Assembly: GCF_003477525.1 (NCBI RefSeq)
Contig: NZ_QUDO01000039.1
Span: forward strand, 1-35,971
Source of the DNA: Ruminococcus sp. AF41-9
GTDB taxonomy: Bacteria; Bacillota; Clostridia; Lachnospirales; Lachnospiraceae
Length of the DNA stretch: 35,971 nt
Direction of reading: 5' to 3'
In this document: positions 1 to 7,858 of the stretch, in pieces
Layout of the letters: each line of letters begins with the position of its first letter
How positions within the stretch are numbered: position 1 is the first letter of the stretch
The notes under the pieces: model-generated
Databases searched by the model: none
What the model was told of the DNA's origin: nothing
The model's input: the letters and a program-made list of their open reading frames with translations, nothing else
Program-made: the position numbers and the translations under genes

Positions 1-49
1 CTCAATTTTTCTAAAAAAATTTATGGAAATAAAAACATTATTTTTAATG

Positions 50-257
50 ATTCGCGCAATATGAAAGACATATTTGGTTCTTCTTGTAAATGTAGTAATG
101 ATTTGAATTCATCTTTTTATTTAAAGGAATATGAAGAACTGGATTTGAAGTTAATTCGCGCAATATGAAAGACATATTTGGTTCTTCTTGTAAATGTAGT
201 AATGATTTGAATTCATCTTTTTATTTAAAGGAATATGAAGAACTGGATTTGAAGTTA
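50..257. repeat. Perfect tandem duplication, 104-bp unit, two copies
   Basis: Bases 50-153 are repeated without a mismatch at 154-257. The unit begins ATTCGCGCAATATG and ends GGATTTGAAGTTA. Because 104 is not a multiple of three, the duplication breaks the reading frame of the surrounding gene. Confidence 0.95.
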
Positions 258-379
258 ACACAATGGATAAATGGACAGGAAGATGAAACGGATTATATAA
301 CTGTTATTAAAAATGAGTTACGAAAAATTTTACAAAAAGATTCTGTAGAATACTTGGATAATATATTTCTTTGCTCTTT

Positions 380-485
380 AGCATGTAAAGAATTGGATGC
401 TGATACAATTTTACTAATAGAAAATTGTATGAGCATGTAAAGAATTGGATGCTGATACAATTTTACTAATAGAAAATTGTATGAG
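380..485. repeat. Perfect tandem duplication, 52-bp unit, two copies
   Basis: Bases 380-431 are repeated exactly at 432-483, with two further shared bases. The unit begins AGCATGTAAAGAATTGG. The repeat creates the stop codon at 438-440 that ends the upstream frame. Confidence 0.95.
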
Positions 486-922
486 AAGTTTGTAATAAAG
501 AGTGAAAATTTAGATGTTCAGTTGTATAGAACATTTTATCCACATTTGAACTATATAGCTCTCAATTTTTGAAGGAATATCAAAAATCAGAATACTGTAA
601 GTTAAAAGAAAAATTTATTAAAGAGGAATATAAAGTTTGCCCGATGCTTATGGAAATAGCGGCTAATCTTGTATTAGATAAGAGATTAGAGCCTTTTATT
701 GAATTTTGGAGTGAATGTGCAAAACTTGCAAATAATAAAGCACCGTATTCTTTTTTAGATTTACTAATGAAGACGCAAATGGCTGTCCCGGATGAATATA
801 AGAATGAAATTTATTGTATAAGAACACATTTTGCAAGTATATGAATTAAATCTCTTTATATAAGTTGGGAAGATATAATGAATTTTTTGGAGAATATTAC
901 AAAGAAAAGTGATTCTATATAA
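456..922 (+). pseudogene. Decayed hypothetical gene with frameshift and in-frame stop
   Basis: Three pieces read as one protein. The first (456-572) ends in YIALNF and a TGA at 570. One extra T in the T5 run at 566-570 would join it to the second (569-844), starting LKEYQKSEYCKLKEKF. That piece ends at a TGA (842-844), beyond which the same frame stays open to 922 and gives a natural-looking tail, SWEDIMNFLENITKKSDSI. The product would be a soluble alpha-helical protein of roughly 150 residues. The family is not recognised. One missing base plus one nonsense codon points to decay or to sequence error. Confidence 0.5.
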
Positions 923-960
923 TAAAAAAGTCTGGGAAAACATTTAAAATTTAGATAAAC

Positions 961-1050
961 AAAAAGGAGAGAGAATAAAAGCTTTATAAAGCTTTTTGAT
1001 ATTCTAAAAAGGAGAGAGAATAAAAGCTTTATAAAGCTTTTTGATATTCT
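961..1050. repeat. Perfect tandem duplication, 45-bp unit, two copies
   Basis: Bases 961-1005 are repeated exactly at 1006-1050. Each unit contains a perfect 18-bp palindrome, AAAGCTTTATAAAGCTTT, at 978-995 and 1023-1040. It lies between two decayed genes; no function is assigned. Confidence 0.95.
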
Positions 1051-1107
1051 AGGGTACTGTTACTTGAGCAATGAAAGCTGTTAAGAAAGTAGAAAGAGGG
1101 GATTAAC

Positions 1108-1337
1108 ATAAAAACATATTTAGCCACAGGTATGATTAAAGATTAATGTATTTTCTTGATGAAAATACAGAATTTGGAATTCAAATATTTGAGAGCGAAC
1201 ATGTTGATGATAAATATATATATCCGGGTAATGCCATAAATTATAAGTTAGAAAGTGCAATCATTAGTTTATATGATATATTTAGAGGATTAGTTTTTGA
1301 TGATATAGATAAGAAGTACTGGGGTCTGATCATCTAA
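1108..1337 (+). pseudogene. Decayed small hypothetical gene, start codon lost and frameshifted
   Basis: A good ribosome binding site (AGAGGGG) sits six to seven bases before an ATA codon at 1108, where ATG would be expected. The frame then reads IKTYLATGMIKD and hits TAA at 1144. Adding one T there joins it to the frame from 1146, MYFLDENTEFGIQIF onward, which ends KYWGLII at 1337. The restored product would be about 75 residues, acidic and soluble. I do not recognise the family. Loss of the start codon together with a one-base deletion marks it as non-functional as written. Confidence 0.5.
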
Positions 1338-1499
1338 TCAGCTACTAAATAAAATAATCAATAGGTGAAATGTTTCTAAAAATTTTGTAAATTATAAAGA
1401 CGCAGTCACGCAGCCTTCAAGAATTTTCTCCCACTGATAGATATCATACTACAACAAAATAATCCGAAGCCATTTTGGAAATGCGAGGTAAACAACAAT

Positions 1500-2302
1500 A
1501 TGAAATCCAAACAGAAAAAAACAGCTCTAGTCACCGGCGGAAGTTCCGGGATTGGCCGATGTACTGCATCTGCCTAAGCCAGGCAGGCTATACAGTTTAT
1601 GAATTCAGCCGACGTGATATTCCCATAAAAGGCGTGAAGCATATGAGTGTAGATGTGACAGATGATGCTTCCGTACAAGCCGCCGTTGAGCAGATCCTCC
1701 GGGAAAGAGGAAGTATCAATATCCTTGTAAACTGCGCAGGTTTTGGTATTTCCGGGGCTGTGGAATTTACAGAGTTAAAACAGGTGAAAGCGCAGCTTGA
1801 TGTGAATTTTTTTGGAACTGTCAATGTAAGCAGAGCTGTTCTTCCTTCTATGTGCAGACAGCATAGTGGGCATATTGTCAATATCAGTTCTGTGGCAGCA
1901 GTGGCGCATATTCCGTTTCAGGCATTTTATTCAGCCAGTAAAGCAGCAGTGTCTTCTTATTCTTGTGCGCTTGACAATGAGGTAAGTCCTTATGGTGTCA
2001 GGGTGACAGCAGTAGAACTTGGAGATATTCATACCGGTTTTACCCAGACCAGACAAAAGACAGTTTTGGGTGATGATGAATACGGCGGCCGTATTTCACA
2101 CAGTGTCAGTCAGATGGAGAAAGATGAACTGAGTGGGATGTCACCGGAGGTTATTGGTACATATATTGCGCGGATTGCACAGAAAAATAGTTGCGCACCA
2201 ATTTGTGTGGCGGGTGTGAAGTATAAGATTCTGAGATTCTTATGTAAAATTCTGCCGTGTACATTACGGGGAAAGATTGTTGGTTCTATTTACGCAAAAT
2301 AA
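1500..2302 (+). pseudogene. Short-chain dehydrogenase/reductase (SDR), frameshifted
   Basis: Classical SDR of about 267 residues that would reduce or oxidise an unknown hydroxyl/keto substrate with NAD(P). The frame from ATG 1500 gives the Rossmann motif TGGSSGIG and stops at 1575-1577. The rest lies in the next frame: NCAG cofactor-stabilising motif, NISS with the catalytic serine, and the YSASK (YxxxK) active site. One extra base in the CC at 1573-1574 would join ASA to LSQAGYTVYEF and restore the full protein. A longer start at 1475 in the second frame would lack the nucleotide-binding motif, so it is not the real start. It is either a recent pseudogene or a single-base sequence error. Confidence 0.85.
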
Positions 2303-2366
2303 CTGAGATTATTTTATAAAATCCCGATATAGCCCGGGTGTCTGGATATATAACAGTTTTTTTCAG

Positions 2367-2450
2367 CTTTACGCTAAAATGGTTTCATGTTATCATTATT
2401 TTACTTAAAATAATTGATAGCCTGGGGCCATTTTTGATTGTGAGGTGTAA
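2367..2450 (+). promoter_or_regulatory. Hairpin leader before the AAA-ATPase gene (copy A)
   Basis: Bases 2376-2396 pair with 2415-2435 in a stem of about 20 bp with one mismatch and several G-U pairs; a TATTTT/AAAATA tip extends it. The ribosome binding site GAGGTG and ATG follow directly. A 37-bp block (2367-2403) and a 24-bp block (2427-2450) are identical to the leader at 18770-18853, while the region between differs but still pairs. It may control translation or transcription of the gene behind it, or be a mobile palindromic repeat. Confidence 0.7.
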
Positions 2451-2453
2451 GAA

Positions 2454-4049
2454 ATGGGAAGATTTGTGAATCCTGATAACAGTGCATTTCAGGTGGCACT
2501 GAATTCCAGGATATATGTGGATAAAACCGGATTGCTGGAATATACGAACAGTGTACTGAATACAACAGAAGCTTATATCTGCAACAGCAGACCGCGCAGA
2601 TTTGGAAAATCATATGCTGCGAATATGCTTGCGGCTTATTATAGTAAGGGCTGTGATTCCGAAGAGATGTTTTCGGGGCTGGATATAAGCAGGGAATCTG
2701 ATTTCAGGACACATCTTAACAAGTATGATGTGATCCATCTTGATATTCAGTGGTTTCTGGCAAATTGCGGTGATGCGGACAACGTTGTAGCGTTTGTTAC
2801 GAAATCAGTACAGGATGAATTAAGAGAGATTTACCCGGGTGTCCTGCCGGAAGAAGAGATGAGTCTGCCAGAATGTCTTTCACGTATCAGAAATGCTGTT
2901 GGACAGAAATTTATTGTAATTATTGATGAGTGGGATGTTCTGATCAGAGATGAGGCGGCAAATAAGAAAGTACAGGAAAGCTACATTAATTTTCTGCGGG
3001 CAATGTTTAAAGGAACAGAACCGACAAAGTACATTCAATTGGCGTATCTTACAGGTATTTTGCCGATAAAGAAAGAAAAGACACAGTCTGCATTAAATAA
3101 TTTTAACGAGTTTACAATGCTTGATGCCGGGGTGATGGCACCATATATTGGCTTTACAGAAGAGGAAGTGAAGGAGCTTTGTGAAAGATATCACAGGGAT
3201 TTTGAAAAAGTAAAATACTGGTATGATGGTTATTTGCTGGAGGACTATCAGGTATATAATCCCAAAGCAGTAGTAAGTGTCAGTGTGCGGGGCAAGTTTA
3301 GAAGTTATTGGTCTGAGACTGCTTCTTATGAGGCAATTGTTCCTCTTATCAATATGAATTATGATGGTTTGAAAAACTCTATAATTGAAATACTTTCCGG
3401 TGCTTCAATTAAGGTGAATACAACTGCTTTTAAAAATGATACGGTAAATATACAAAGTAAAGATGATGTTCTTACGTATTTGATACATCTTGGATATCTG
3501 GGATATGATCAGAACAGAAGGACTGCATTTGTTCCAAATGAAGAAATACGGCAGGAATTGACGAATGCAGTTAAAAGCAGAAAATGGAATGAGATGATTA
3601 CTTTCCAGCAGGAATCAGAACGCTTACTGGAGGCTACACTGGATATGGATGAAGAAGCGGTTGCGGAGGGAATTGAGAAAATCCATACAGAATATGTTTC
3701 AAATATTCAGTACAATAATGAAAATTCCCTGAGCAGTGTACTTGCAATTGCATATCTGAGTTCAATGGAATATTATTTTAAACCGGTTCGCGAATTGCCA
3801 ACAGGACGCGGGTTTGCAGACTTTGTATTTATTCCGAAACCAGAGTACATTTCCGATTATCCGGCACTGATAGTAGAGCTTAAATGGAATAAGAACGCTG
3901 AAACAGCATTACAGCAGATAAAAAAGAAAAAATATCCTGAAGCAATACAACAGTATACAGGAGATATTTTACTGGTTGGGATAAATTATGATAAGAAGAC
4001 GAAGAGGCACCAGTGTCTGATAGAATCATATGAGAAGCAGGAAAGGTAA
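2454..4049 (+). CDS. AAA-ATPase-like protein with C-terminal PD-(D/E)XK nuclease-fold domain
   Basis: A 531-residue cytoplasmic protein of the AAA-ATPase_like/PDDEXK_9 type, common in multiple copies in Clostridia and Bacteroidetes; biological role unknown. The N-terminal ATPase has a P-loop-like RPRRFGKS at residues 46-53 and a Walker B IVIIDEWD around 154-161. The C-terminus has PD-(D/E)XK residues Asp456, Glu475 and Lys477 (VELKW), with a Gln-rich helix after. The length is normal and the frame intact. The start follows GAGGTG at seven bases' spacing. The next gene starts 25 bp downstream and may be cotranscribed. A proposed defence or mobile-element role is inference from the domain pair. 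Confidence 0.9.
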   Translation: MGRFVNPDNSAFQVALNSRIYVDKTGLLEYTNSVLNTTEAYICNSRPRRFGKSYAANMLAAYYSKGCDSEEMFSGLDISRESDFRTHLNKYDVIHLDIQWFLANCGDADNVVAFVTKSVQDELREIYPGVLPEEEMSLPECLSRIRNAVGQKFIVIIDEWDVLIRDEAANKKVQESYINFLRAMFKGTEPTKYIQLAYLTGILPIKKEKTQSALNNFNEFTMLDAGVMAPYIGFTEEEVKELCERYHRDFEKVKYWYDGYLLEDYQVYNPKAVVSVSVRGKFRSYWSETASYEAIVPLINMNYDGLKNSIIEILSGASIKVNTTAFKNDTVNIQSKDDVLTYLIHLGYLGYDQNRRTAFVPNEEIRQELTNAVKSRKWNEMITFQQESERLLEATLDMDEEAVAEGIEKIHTEYVSNIQYNNENSLSSVLAIAYLSSMEYYFKPVRELPTGRGFADFVFIPKPEYISDYPALIVELKWNKNAETALQQIKKKKYPEAIQQYTGDILLVGINYDKKTKRHQCLIESYEKQER

Positions 4050-4073
4050 AGAAAATCAGGAGGAAAATGAGCA

Positions 4074-6005
4074 ATGAAGAAAAAGATAGTGGCAATTTTG
4101 ACAGGTATGACATTGGTTATGTCTAATGGTATTTTTGTTTCTGCCAGTGAGAGTCAGGCAGGAGTGGAGAGTCAGGCAGCTCTGGAAAATGAGACTTTTA
4201 CATCAGAACAGCAGGATTTTGATGAAGAAAGTTCGGAGGCAGATGTGCAGTCAGATGAATTTTCGGATGAAGAAGCTGGAGAGGTATTTTCGGATAATGT
4301 TCAGGATAATAACCAGAGCAGCAAAAATGATATAAGTATTCCGGGTGCTGATCTTAATGAAGATGATCTGACGCAGAATGCATCTGCATCGGGAACGATT
4401 GTTCTTGGTGTGAAAGGCTCTTATATTGCAGATATACAGGCAGCTCTTGACAGGATTAATGAAATCCGTAAAGAAGCGTGTAATGAAGGCGTTCAGGACC
4501 CGAGAAATCCTTCAAGGAGATTGACATCTTCTGATTATGTACCGATTAAATGGTCATCAGACCTTGAATATATAGCCAGAATCCGTGCAGCAGAAGCATC
4601 CGTTTATATAGAACATACCAGACCAAATGGAAGCAGCTGCTGGACTGTAAAGTCTCCTGATGGTGAACAGAGCTGGGGAGAGGTGCTGGCATGGAACTGG
4701 AGCAATTCCATGGTTCCGGGAATCAATCAGTGGTATGATGAAAAAGAAGACTGGGTAAAACAAAATACTTCTGCTGTTACAGGACATTATACTCAGATGA
4801 TTGATCCGAGTCATACATATATAGGGCTTAGTACTTTTTATAATGAAGACGGTGCATACTTAAATACAACCTGTGGTGAATTCAGTTACGGAAGCGGTAT
4901 GGATGAAACGAGGGGCTCAGCAGAAGACAATTGTACGCAGGAGATTGAATTTGCCCAGTCACAGGTTTCTGTAAGTATGAATCTTTCAAAAGAGGCATTA
5001 AATGTAAATGAAACAGCAAAGGCTGAACTTGTAATAGAGGGCTATAGATGTAAAGTTTACTATGTAGAGGGAAAAACAGATCCAATCACCTGGAGTTCCA
5101 GTGACCCGGTTGTTGCCAGTGTAGATGCGGATGGTACGGTAACAGGTATTTCAGATGGAACAGCGACTATTACAGGAAAACTGGGAAACAGTAAAATTGC
5201 TCAGAAGACAGTGACTGTAACAGATAAGAAAGATATCAATGATGAAGATGTGGAAATTCAGGTAGGCACACATAAATATGTTTACAATGGTTATGCTAAA
5301 ACTCCGTGGGTGAGTGTTGTCAGACATTATAGAGAAACAGATGAAGATATAGATTTATATGAAGACGAAGATTACACCCTTAGATATACGGATAATATTA
5401 ATGCCGGAGTGGGACATGTGACAATTACCGGGACTGGGAAATATACAGGTGAAAAAACGATAGATTTTGTTATTGACAAGACAGATGCAGAAATTCATGC
5501 TTCCAGTCAAAGAATAGCATTTGGTAATCTTTATGGAGATATTGCGGATTCGATTGTTACAGATGGAAAGATTAGTTATAAATCTTCCAATAGTAAAGTA
5601 GTAGCAATTAAAGGTGATCGGTTTATTCCAAAAGATATTGGAAAAGCTACAATTACGATTACAGCGGCAGAAGGAACAAATTATAAGAAGCTGACAAAGA
5701 AGATCACTGTTACCGTATATCCTTCAGGAATTTTTGTTACCGGATTAAATTCTACAGCCAGAGGAACGGCAACTCTGACATGGATGCCAGGACAGAGAAT
5801 CACCGGCTGCCAGATTCAGTACAGTACTCAGAAGAATATGAAGAATGCGAAAACTGTTACTGTAAATAATAAAACAAAGAGTTACACAATGAAAAAATTA
5901 AGCCGGAATAAGAAATATTATGTGCGTATCCGTGCATACAGAACAACTGGTGGACAGAAATACTATTCAACATGGGGCAGTGTGAGAACGGTAAAAGTAA
6001 AATAA
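4074..6005 (+). CDS. Secreted CAP-domain protein with bacterial Ig-like and fibronectin-type repeats
   Basis: A 643-residue exported protein. Residues 1 to about 25 form a signal peptide (MKKKIVAILTGMTLVMSNG, cleavage near SASE), followed by an acidic low-complexity linker to about 105. A CAP/SCP domain follows, about 110-285, with the GHYTQM and IEHTRPNG motifs. A Big_2-type domain (ITWSSSDPVVASVDADGTV) comes next, then a repeat with GVGHVTITGTGKYTG, a second Big_2-like unit, and a C-terminal fibronectin-III-like domain. No LPXTG anchor or membrane tail is visible, so it is secreted or held non-covalently. The ligand is unknown. The start is set by AGGAGG eleven bases upstream. Confidence 0.85.
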   Translation: MKKKIVAILTGMTLVMSNGIFVSASESQAGVESQAALENETFTSEQQDFDEESSEADVQSDEFSDEEAGEVFSDNVQDNNQSSKNDISIPGADLNEDDLTQNASASGTIVLGVKGSYIADIQAALDRINEIRKEACNEGVQDPRNPSRRLTSSDYVPIKWSSDLEYIARIRAAEASVYIEHTRPNGSSCWTVKSPDGEQSWGEVLAWNWSNSMVPGINQWYDEKEDWVKQNTSAVTGHYTQMIDPSHTYIGLSTFYNEDGAYLNTTCGEFSYGSGMDETRGSAEDNCTQEIEFAQSQVSVSMNLSKEALNVNETAKAELVIEGYRCKVYYVEGKTDPITWSSSDPVVASVDADGTVTGISDGTATITGKLGNSKIAQKTVTVTDKKDINDEDVEIQVGTHKYVYNGYAKTPWVSVVRHYRETDEDIDLYEDEDYTLRYTDNINAGVGHVTITGTGKYTGEKTIDFVIDKTDAEIHASSQRIAFGNLYGDIADSIVTDGKISYKSSNSKVVAIKGDRFIPKDIGKATITITAAEGTNYKKLTKKITVTVYPSGIFVTGLNSTARGTATLTWMPGQRITGCQIQYSTQKNMKNAKTVTVNNKTKSYTMKKLSRNKKYYVRIRAYRTTGGQKYYSTWGSVRTVKVK

Positions 6006-6271
6006 ATTCTTATTGGATTTGCTGGAAGCAACGCTTGATATGGATGAAGAGTCAGAATCTTACTCGTAAATTTGTAACTGGAGCTGAAAAGTAACCAATG
6101 GTTTGAGCACTTAATGGATAATTATAAAAAGATTCTGGAAACTATATACGAAAGGATAAACCAGAGGTTTATGTGATGGCTTTCTATCCGGCAAATCTTC
6201 ATCTTCCATGGCAAACTGAGGAATCCACAGAGTGGATGAAACTACGAACACCGGAGAATAAATTCTGCTAA
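6006..6271 (+). pseudogene. Gene remnants, including an AAA-ATPase-like scrap
   Basis: Bases about 6017-6068 encode LLEATLDMDEE followed by a stop, matching a segment of the ATPase at 2454-4049 (ERLLEATLDMDEEA); this is a relic of a paralogue. Behind it, a separate frame open from 6128 to 6271 encodes a 47-residue tail ending RTPENKFC, with YVMAFYPANLHLPWQ inside. It stops two bases before the ATG-rich leader of the DUF2442 gene, so it may be the end of a former partner gene. I cannot name it. Confidence 0.4.
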
Positions 6272-6288
6272 TTATGGAGGGCGCTATT

Positions 6289-6543
6289 ATGTTTCATAAA
6301 ATCAAAGAGATAAAGCCGTTAAAAAGATATGTGCTTTTGGCAATATTTCAAGATGGAACAGTTAAGATGTATGATGTAGGTCATTTGTTTGATGAAATAG
6401 AAATTTTCAATGCATTAAAAGAGATTCCTTGCTTATTTCACCGGGTTAAGGTAGATATTGGTGGTTATGGAATTTCATGGAATGATGAAATAGATTTATC
6501 CTGTGATGAACTTTGGGATAATGGGGTGTCTTACGAATATTAG
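6289..6543 (+). CDS. DUF2442 domain protein
   Basis: An 84-residue soluble protein of the DUF2442 family, recognised from the order KMYDVGHLFDE, a central HRVKVDIGGYGISWND and the closing acidic IDLSCDELW. Members often sit beside small DUF4160 proteins and are thought of as toxin-antitoxin-like, but the function is unproven. The start at 6289 has GGAGG nine bases upstream; an earlier in-frame ATG at 6274 has no such site. Its upstream neighbour is only a remnant, so if it was half of a pair the partner appears lost. Confidence 0.75.
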   Translation: MFHKIKEIKPLKRYVLLAIFQDGTVKMYDVGHLFDEIEIFNALKEIPCLFHRVKVDIGGYGISWNDEIDLSCDELWDNGVSYEY

Positions 6544-6555
6544 AGAGAATGTTTT

Positions 6556-6630
6556 TTTCAGCTTTATGTAAAATGGTTTCATGATATTGCTATTTCAGAA
6601 AATATGCCTGATATCATGAAACCATTTTTA
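6556..6630. repeat. Palindromic copy of the ATPase leader hairpin (copy B)
   Basis: Bases 6570-6587 (AAAATGGTTTCATGATAT) pair perfectly with 6611-6628 over 18 bp; the tip repeats the TATTT/AAATA theme. The T-run plus CAGCTTTA before it also matches the sequence before copy A (2353-2370). Here no ATPase gene follows. It lies between two convergent genes and could act as a two-way terminator. Confidence 0.75.
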
Positions 6631-6635
6631 TGTAA

Positions 6636-6842
6636 TTACTTCTTTTTTAAAACTCTGATGATAAGGTAAAAAATCAGCACCAGTATGACCAGACCAAATA
6701 TTTTGGACATTAATGGCGGTATCAATGCCAGTATGACAGTGGCATAAAATAAAATCCGCGGTATGATATACTTAAATACCATATAAATGATAATGAGCGA
6801 TAACAAAAGTATGATCAGATTTTTGTCTTTATCTTTTTTCAT
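6636..6842 (-). CDS. Small membrane protein, hypothetical
   Basis: A 68-residue protein that is mostly hydrophobic: a charged N-terminus (MKKDKDKN), one transmembrane segment LIILLLSLIIIYMVF, a second around ILFYATVILALIP, a third around IFGLVILVLIFYLII, and a basic end VLKKK. The family is not recognised. The start at 6842 is favoured because AAGGAAG lies about ten bases upstream on the minus strand; longer in-frame starts add a polar stretch without a binding site. It is convergent with the DUF2442 gene across the palindrome at 6570-6628. Confidence 0.6.
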   Translation of the reverse strand: MKKDKDKNLIILLLSLIIIYMVFKYIIPRILFYATVILALIPPLMSKIFGLVILVLIFYLIIRVLKKK

Positions 6843-7120
6843 TATAAGTAACTTCCTTTCAGGTGAGACAGGATTTTTCTTTTTCATGATTCCCCCATTT
6901 TGTTGTGAACGATTTTTACCTGATCCCATTTGTCTTTGAAAAATAAACTGCCAGGCAATAATATTATATCATAATACAGAAAATAGCACAACATAGATAT
7001 CCTGCAAAATAATCTGGTGATTTACTCTATACAGATGTATAATAAAGAAAATATGTAACTGTGAAAATATTGGACAGTTATGAAAATATAAATTCAAGGA
7101 AACTGGGAATTGAGGGAAAA

Positions 7121-7264
7121 ATGAAAAAGATACACACAATATTGGATGAAATCATAGCCGCCGCAAAAGAGTGCGGTCAGGTCATGCTTCAGGCTGACAG
7201 AAGTAATATCGGGATTAAAGACAAAGCCGGAAAAGCAAATTTTGTTACAACAAGATTATTGTGA
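7121..7264 (+). pseudogene. Inositol monophosphatase family, N-terminal fragment
   Basis: The first ~44 residues look like the start of an IMPase/SuhB-type phosphatase: helix IHTILDEIIAAAKECGQVM, then KDKAGKANFVTT, which in intact members runs on into the metal-binding core. Here the match ends abruptly near 7250 and the frame stops at 7262-7264. The start ATG at 7121 has TGAGGGA just upstream. The metal site (DPLDGT) is absent, so the fragment cannot be an active phosphatase. Confidence 0.65.
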
Positions 7265-7589
7265 AAAGCAGAGATATCCAAGAGAAAAATGGAATTCTGT
7301 AGTGAATAAAACGCCGATATCTTATTCAACCAACAGAGAAATCGGAGGTGTTGCTCCGGGCAAATATCTGGATAAGATCGCACAAAAAGGACAGGTTGCC
7401 GTTCCTGTTCTTGACAGTTATCTGGAATCCCACTGGCTGAATGTCACTGCCTGCAGAACGGATAATTTTGACATGCATATAATTGAAAGAGCGAAAAAGC
7501 TTCTCGATGCAATCGAAAGTGCAATGGGAAAAGCCATTTCCGGACGTGACAGTCAGGATGTAGTGGATAAATTTGGCAATAAACTTTAA
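7242..7589 (+). pseudogene. DUF262/GmrSD-type protein, C-terminal fragment
   Basis: The frame reads RYPREKWNSVVNKTPIS, TNREIGGVAPGKYL, then a helical tail with DNFDMHIIERAKKLLDAIE and AMGKAISGRD. This resembles the C-terminus of DUF262-containing (GmrSD/COG1479-like) proteins, where an NKTPLS..TN..IGG..P motif precedes such a helix. The N-terminal ParB-like DUF262 domain is missing. The fragment is joined to the inositol monophosphatase head at about 7250 and has no start signal of its own. The assignment is from memory of the motif and moderately sure. Confidence 0.5.
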
Positions 7590-7858
7590 GGAGCTGCGAA
7601 TAAATAAGAAATTATGATAAAAATTTTTTGAGGTAATCATTGACAGCTTATTGCACTGTCATGACAGATTTGCTGATGCACGTACAAGAATTGACATATT
7701 TTTACAAAATTTTCCGCCTGTTAAAAACTTATTTTGTCACTTATAATAAAAGCATCACAGGAAGCTTCGTGTAAAAAAAACAGAAAAAAGTAATAATTAA
7801 AAAGCAGGAACGAAAAGAAAAAAGCAATTACGAAAAGATGAAAAGGAGTGGCAAAGGT
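7590..7858 (+). promoter_or_regulatory. Intergenic region before the carboxylesterase, with candidate operator and -10 box
   Basis: No gene is visible here. TGACAG (7641-7646), CTGTCA (7656-7661) and TGACAG (7662-7667) form inverted and direct half-sites that could bind a regulator. TATAAT at 7742-7747 matches a -10 box, but no good -35 lies 17 bases before it; a TTGACA at 7691-7696 is too far away to pair with it. Both are suggestions only. Confidence 0.25.

Larger units (their letters stand above)
1..495 (+). pseudogene. Decayed hypothetical gene, 5' end outside the window
   Basis: An open frame runs from base 1 without a stop only if the 104-bp duplication at 50-257 and the 52-bp duplication at 380-485 are collapsed to single copies. 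As written, frame 1 stops just after the first copy and the frame starting at 165 stops at 440. The predicted product is acidic, Lys/Glu-rich and without signal peptide or membrane segment (for example LKEYEELDLKLTQWING near 225-275). I do not recognise the family. The size and composition resemble small immunity-type proteins of polymorphic toxins, but no toxin gene is visible, so that is a guess. It was probably once continuous with the remnant that follows. Confidence 0.45.

Noticed and set aside
1475..1572. In-frame start for the dehydrogenase at 1475
   Set aside because: The sequence it gives lacks the Rossmann motif, which is found in the other frame from 1500. The right reading is a frameshifted gene.
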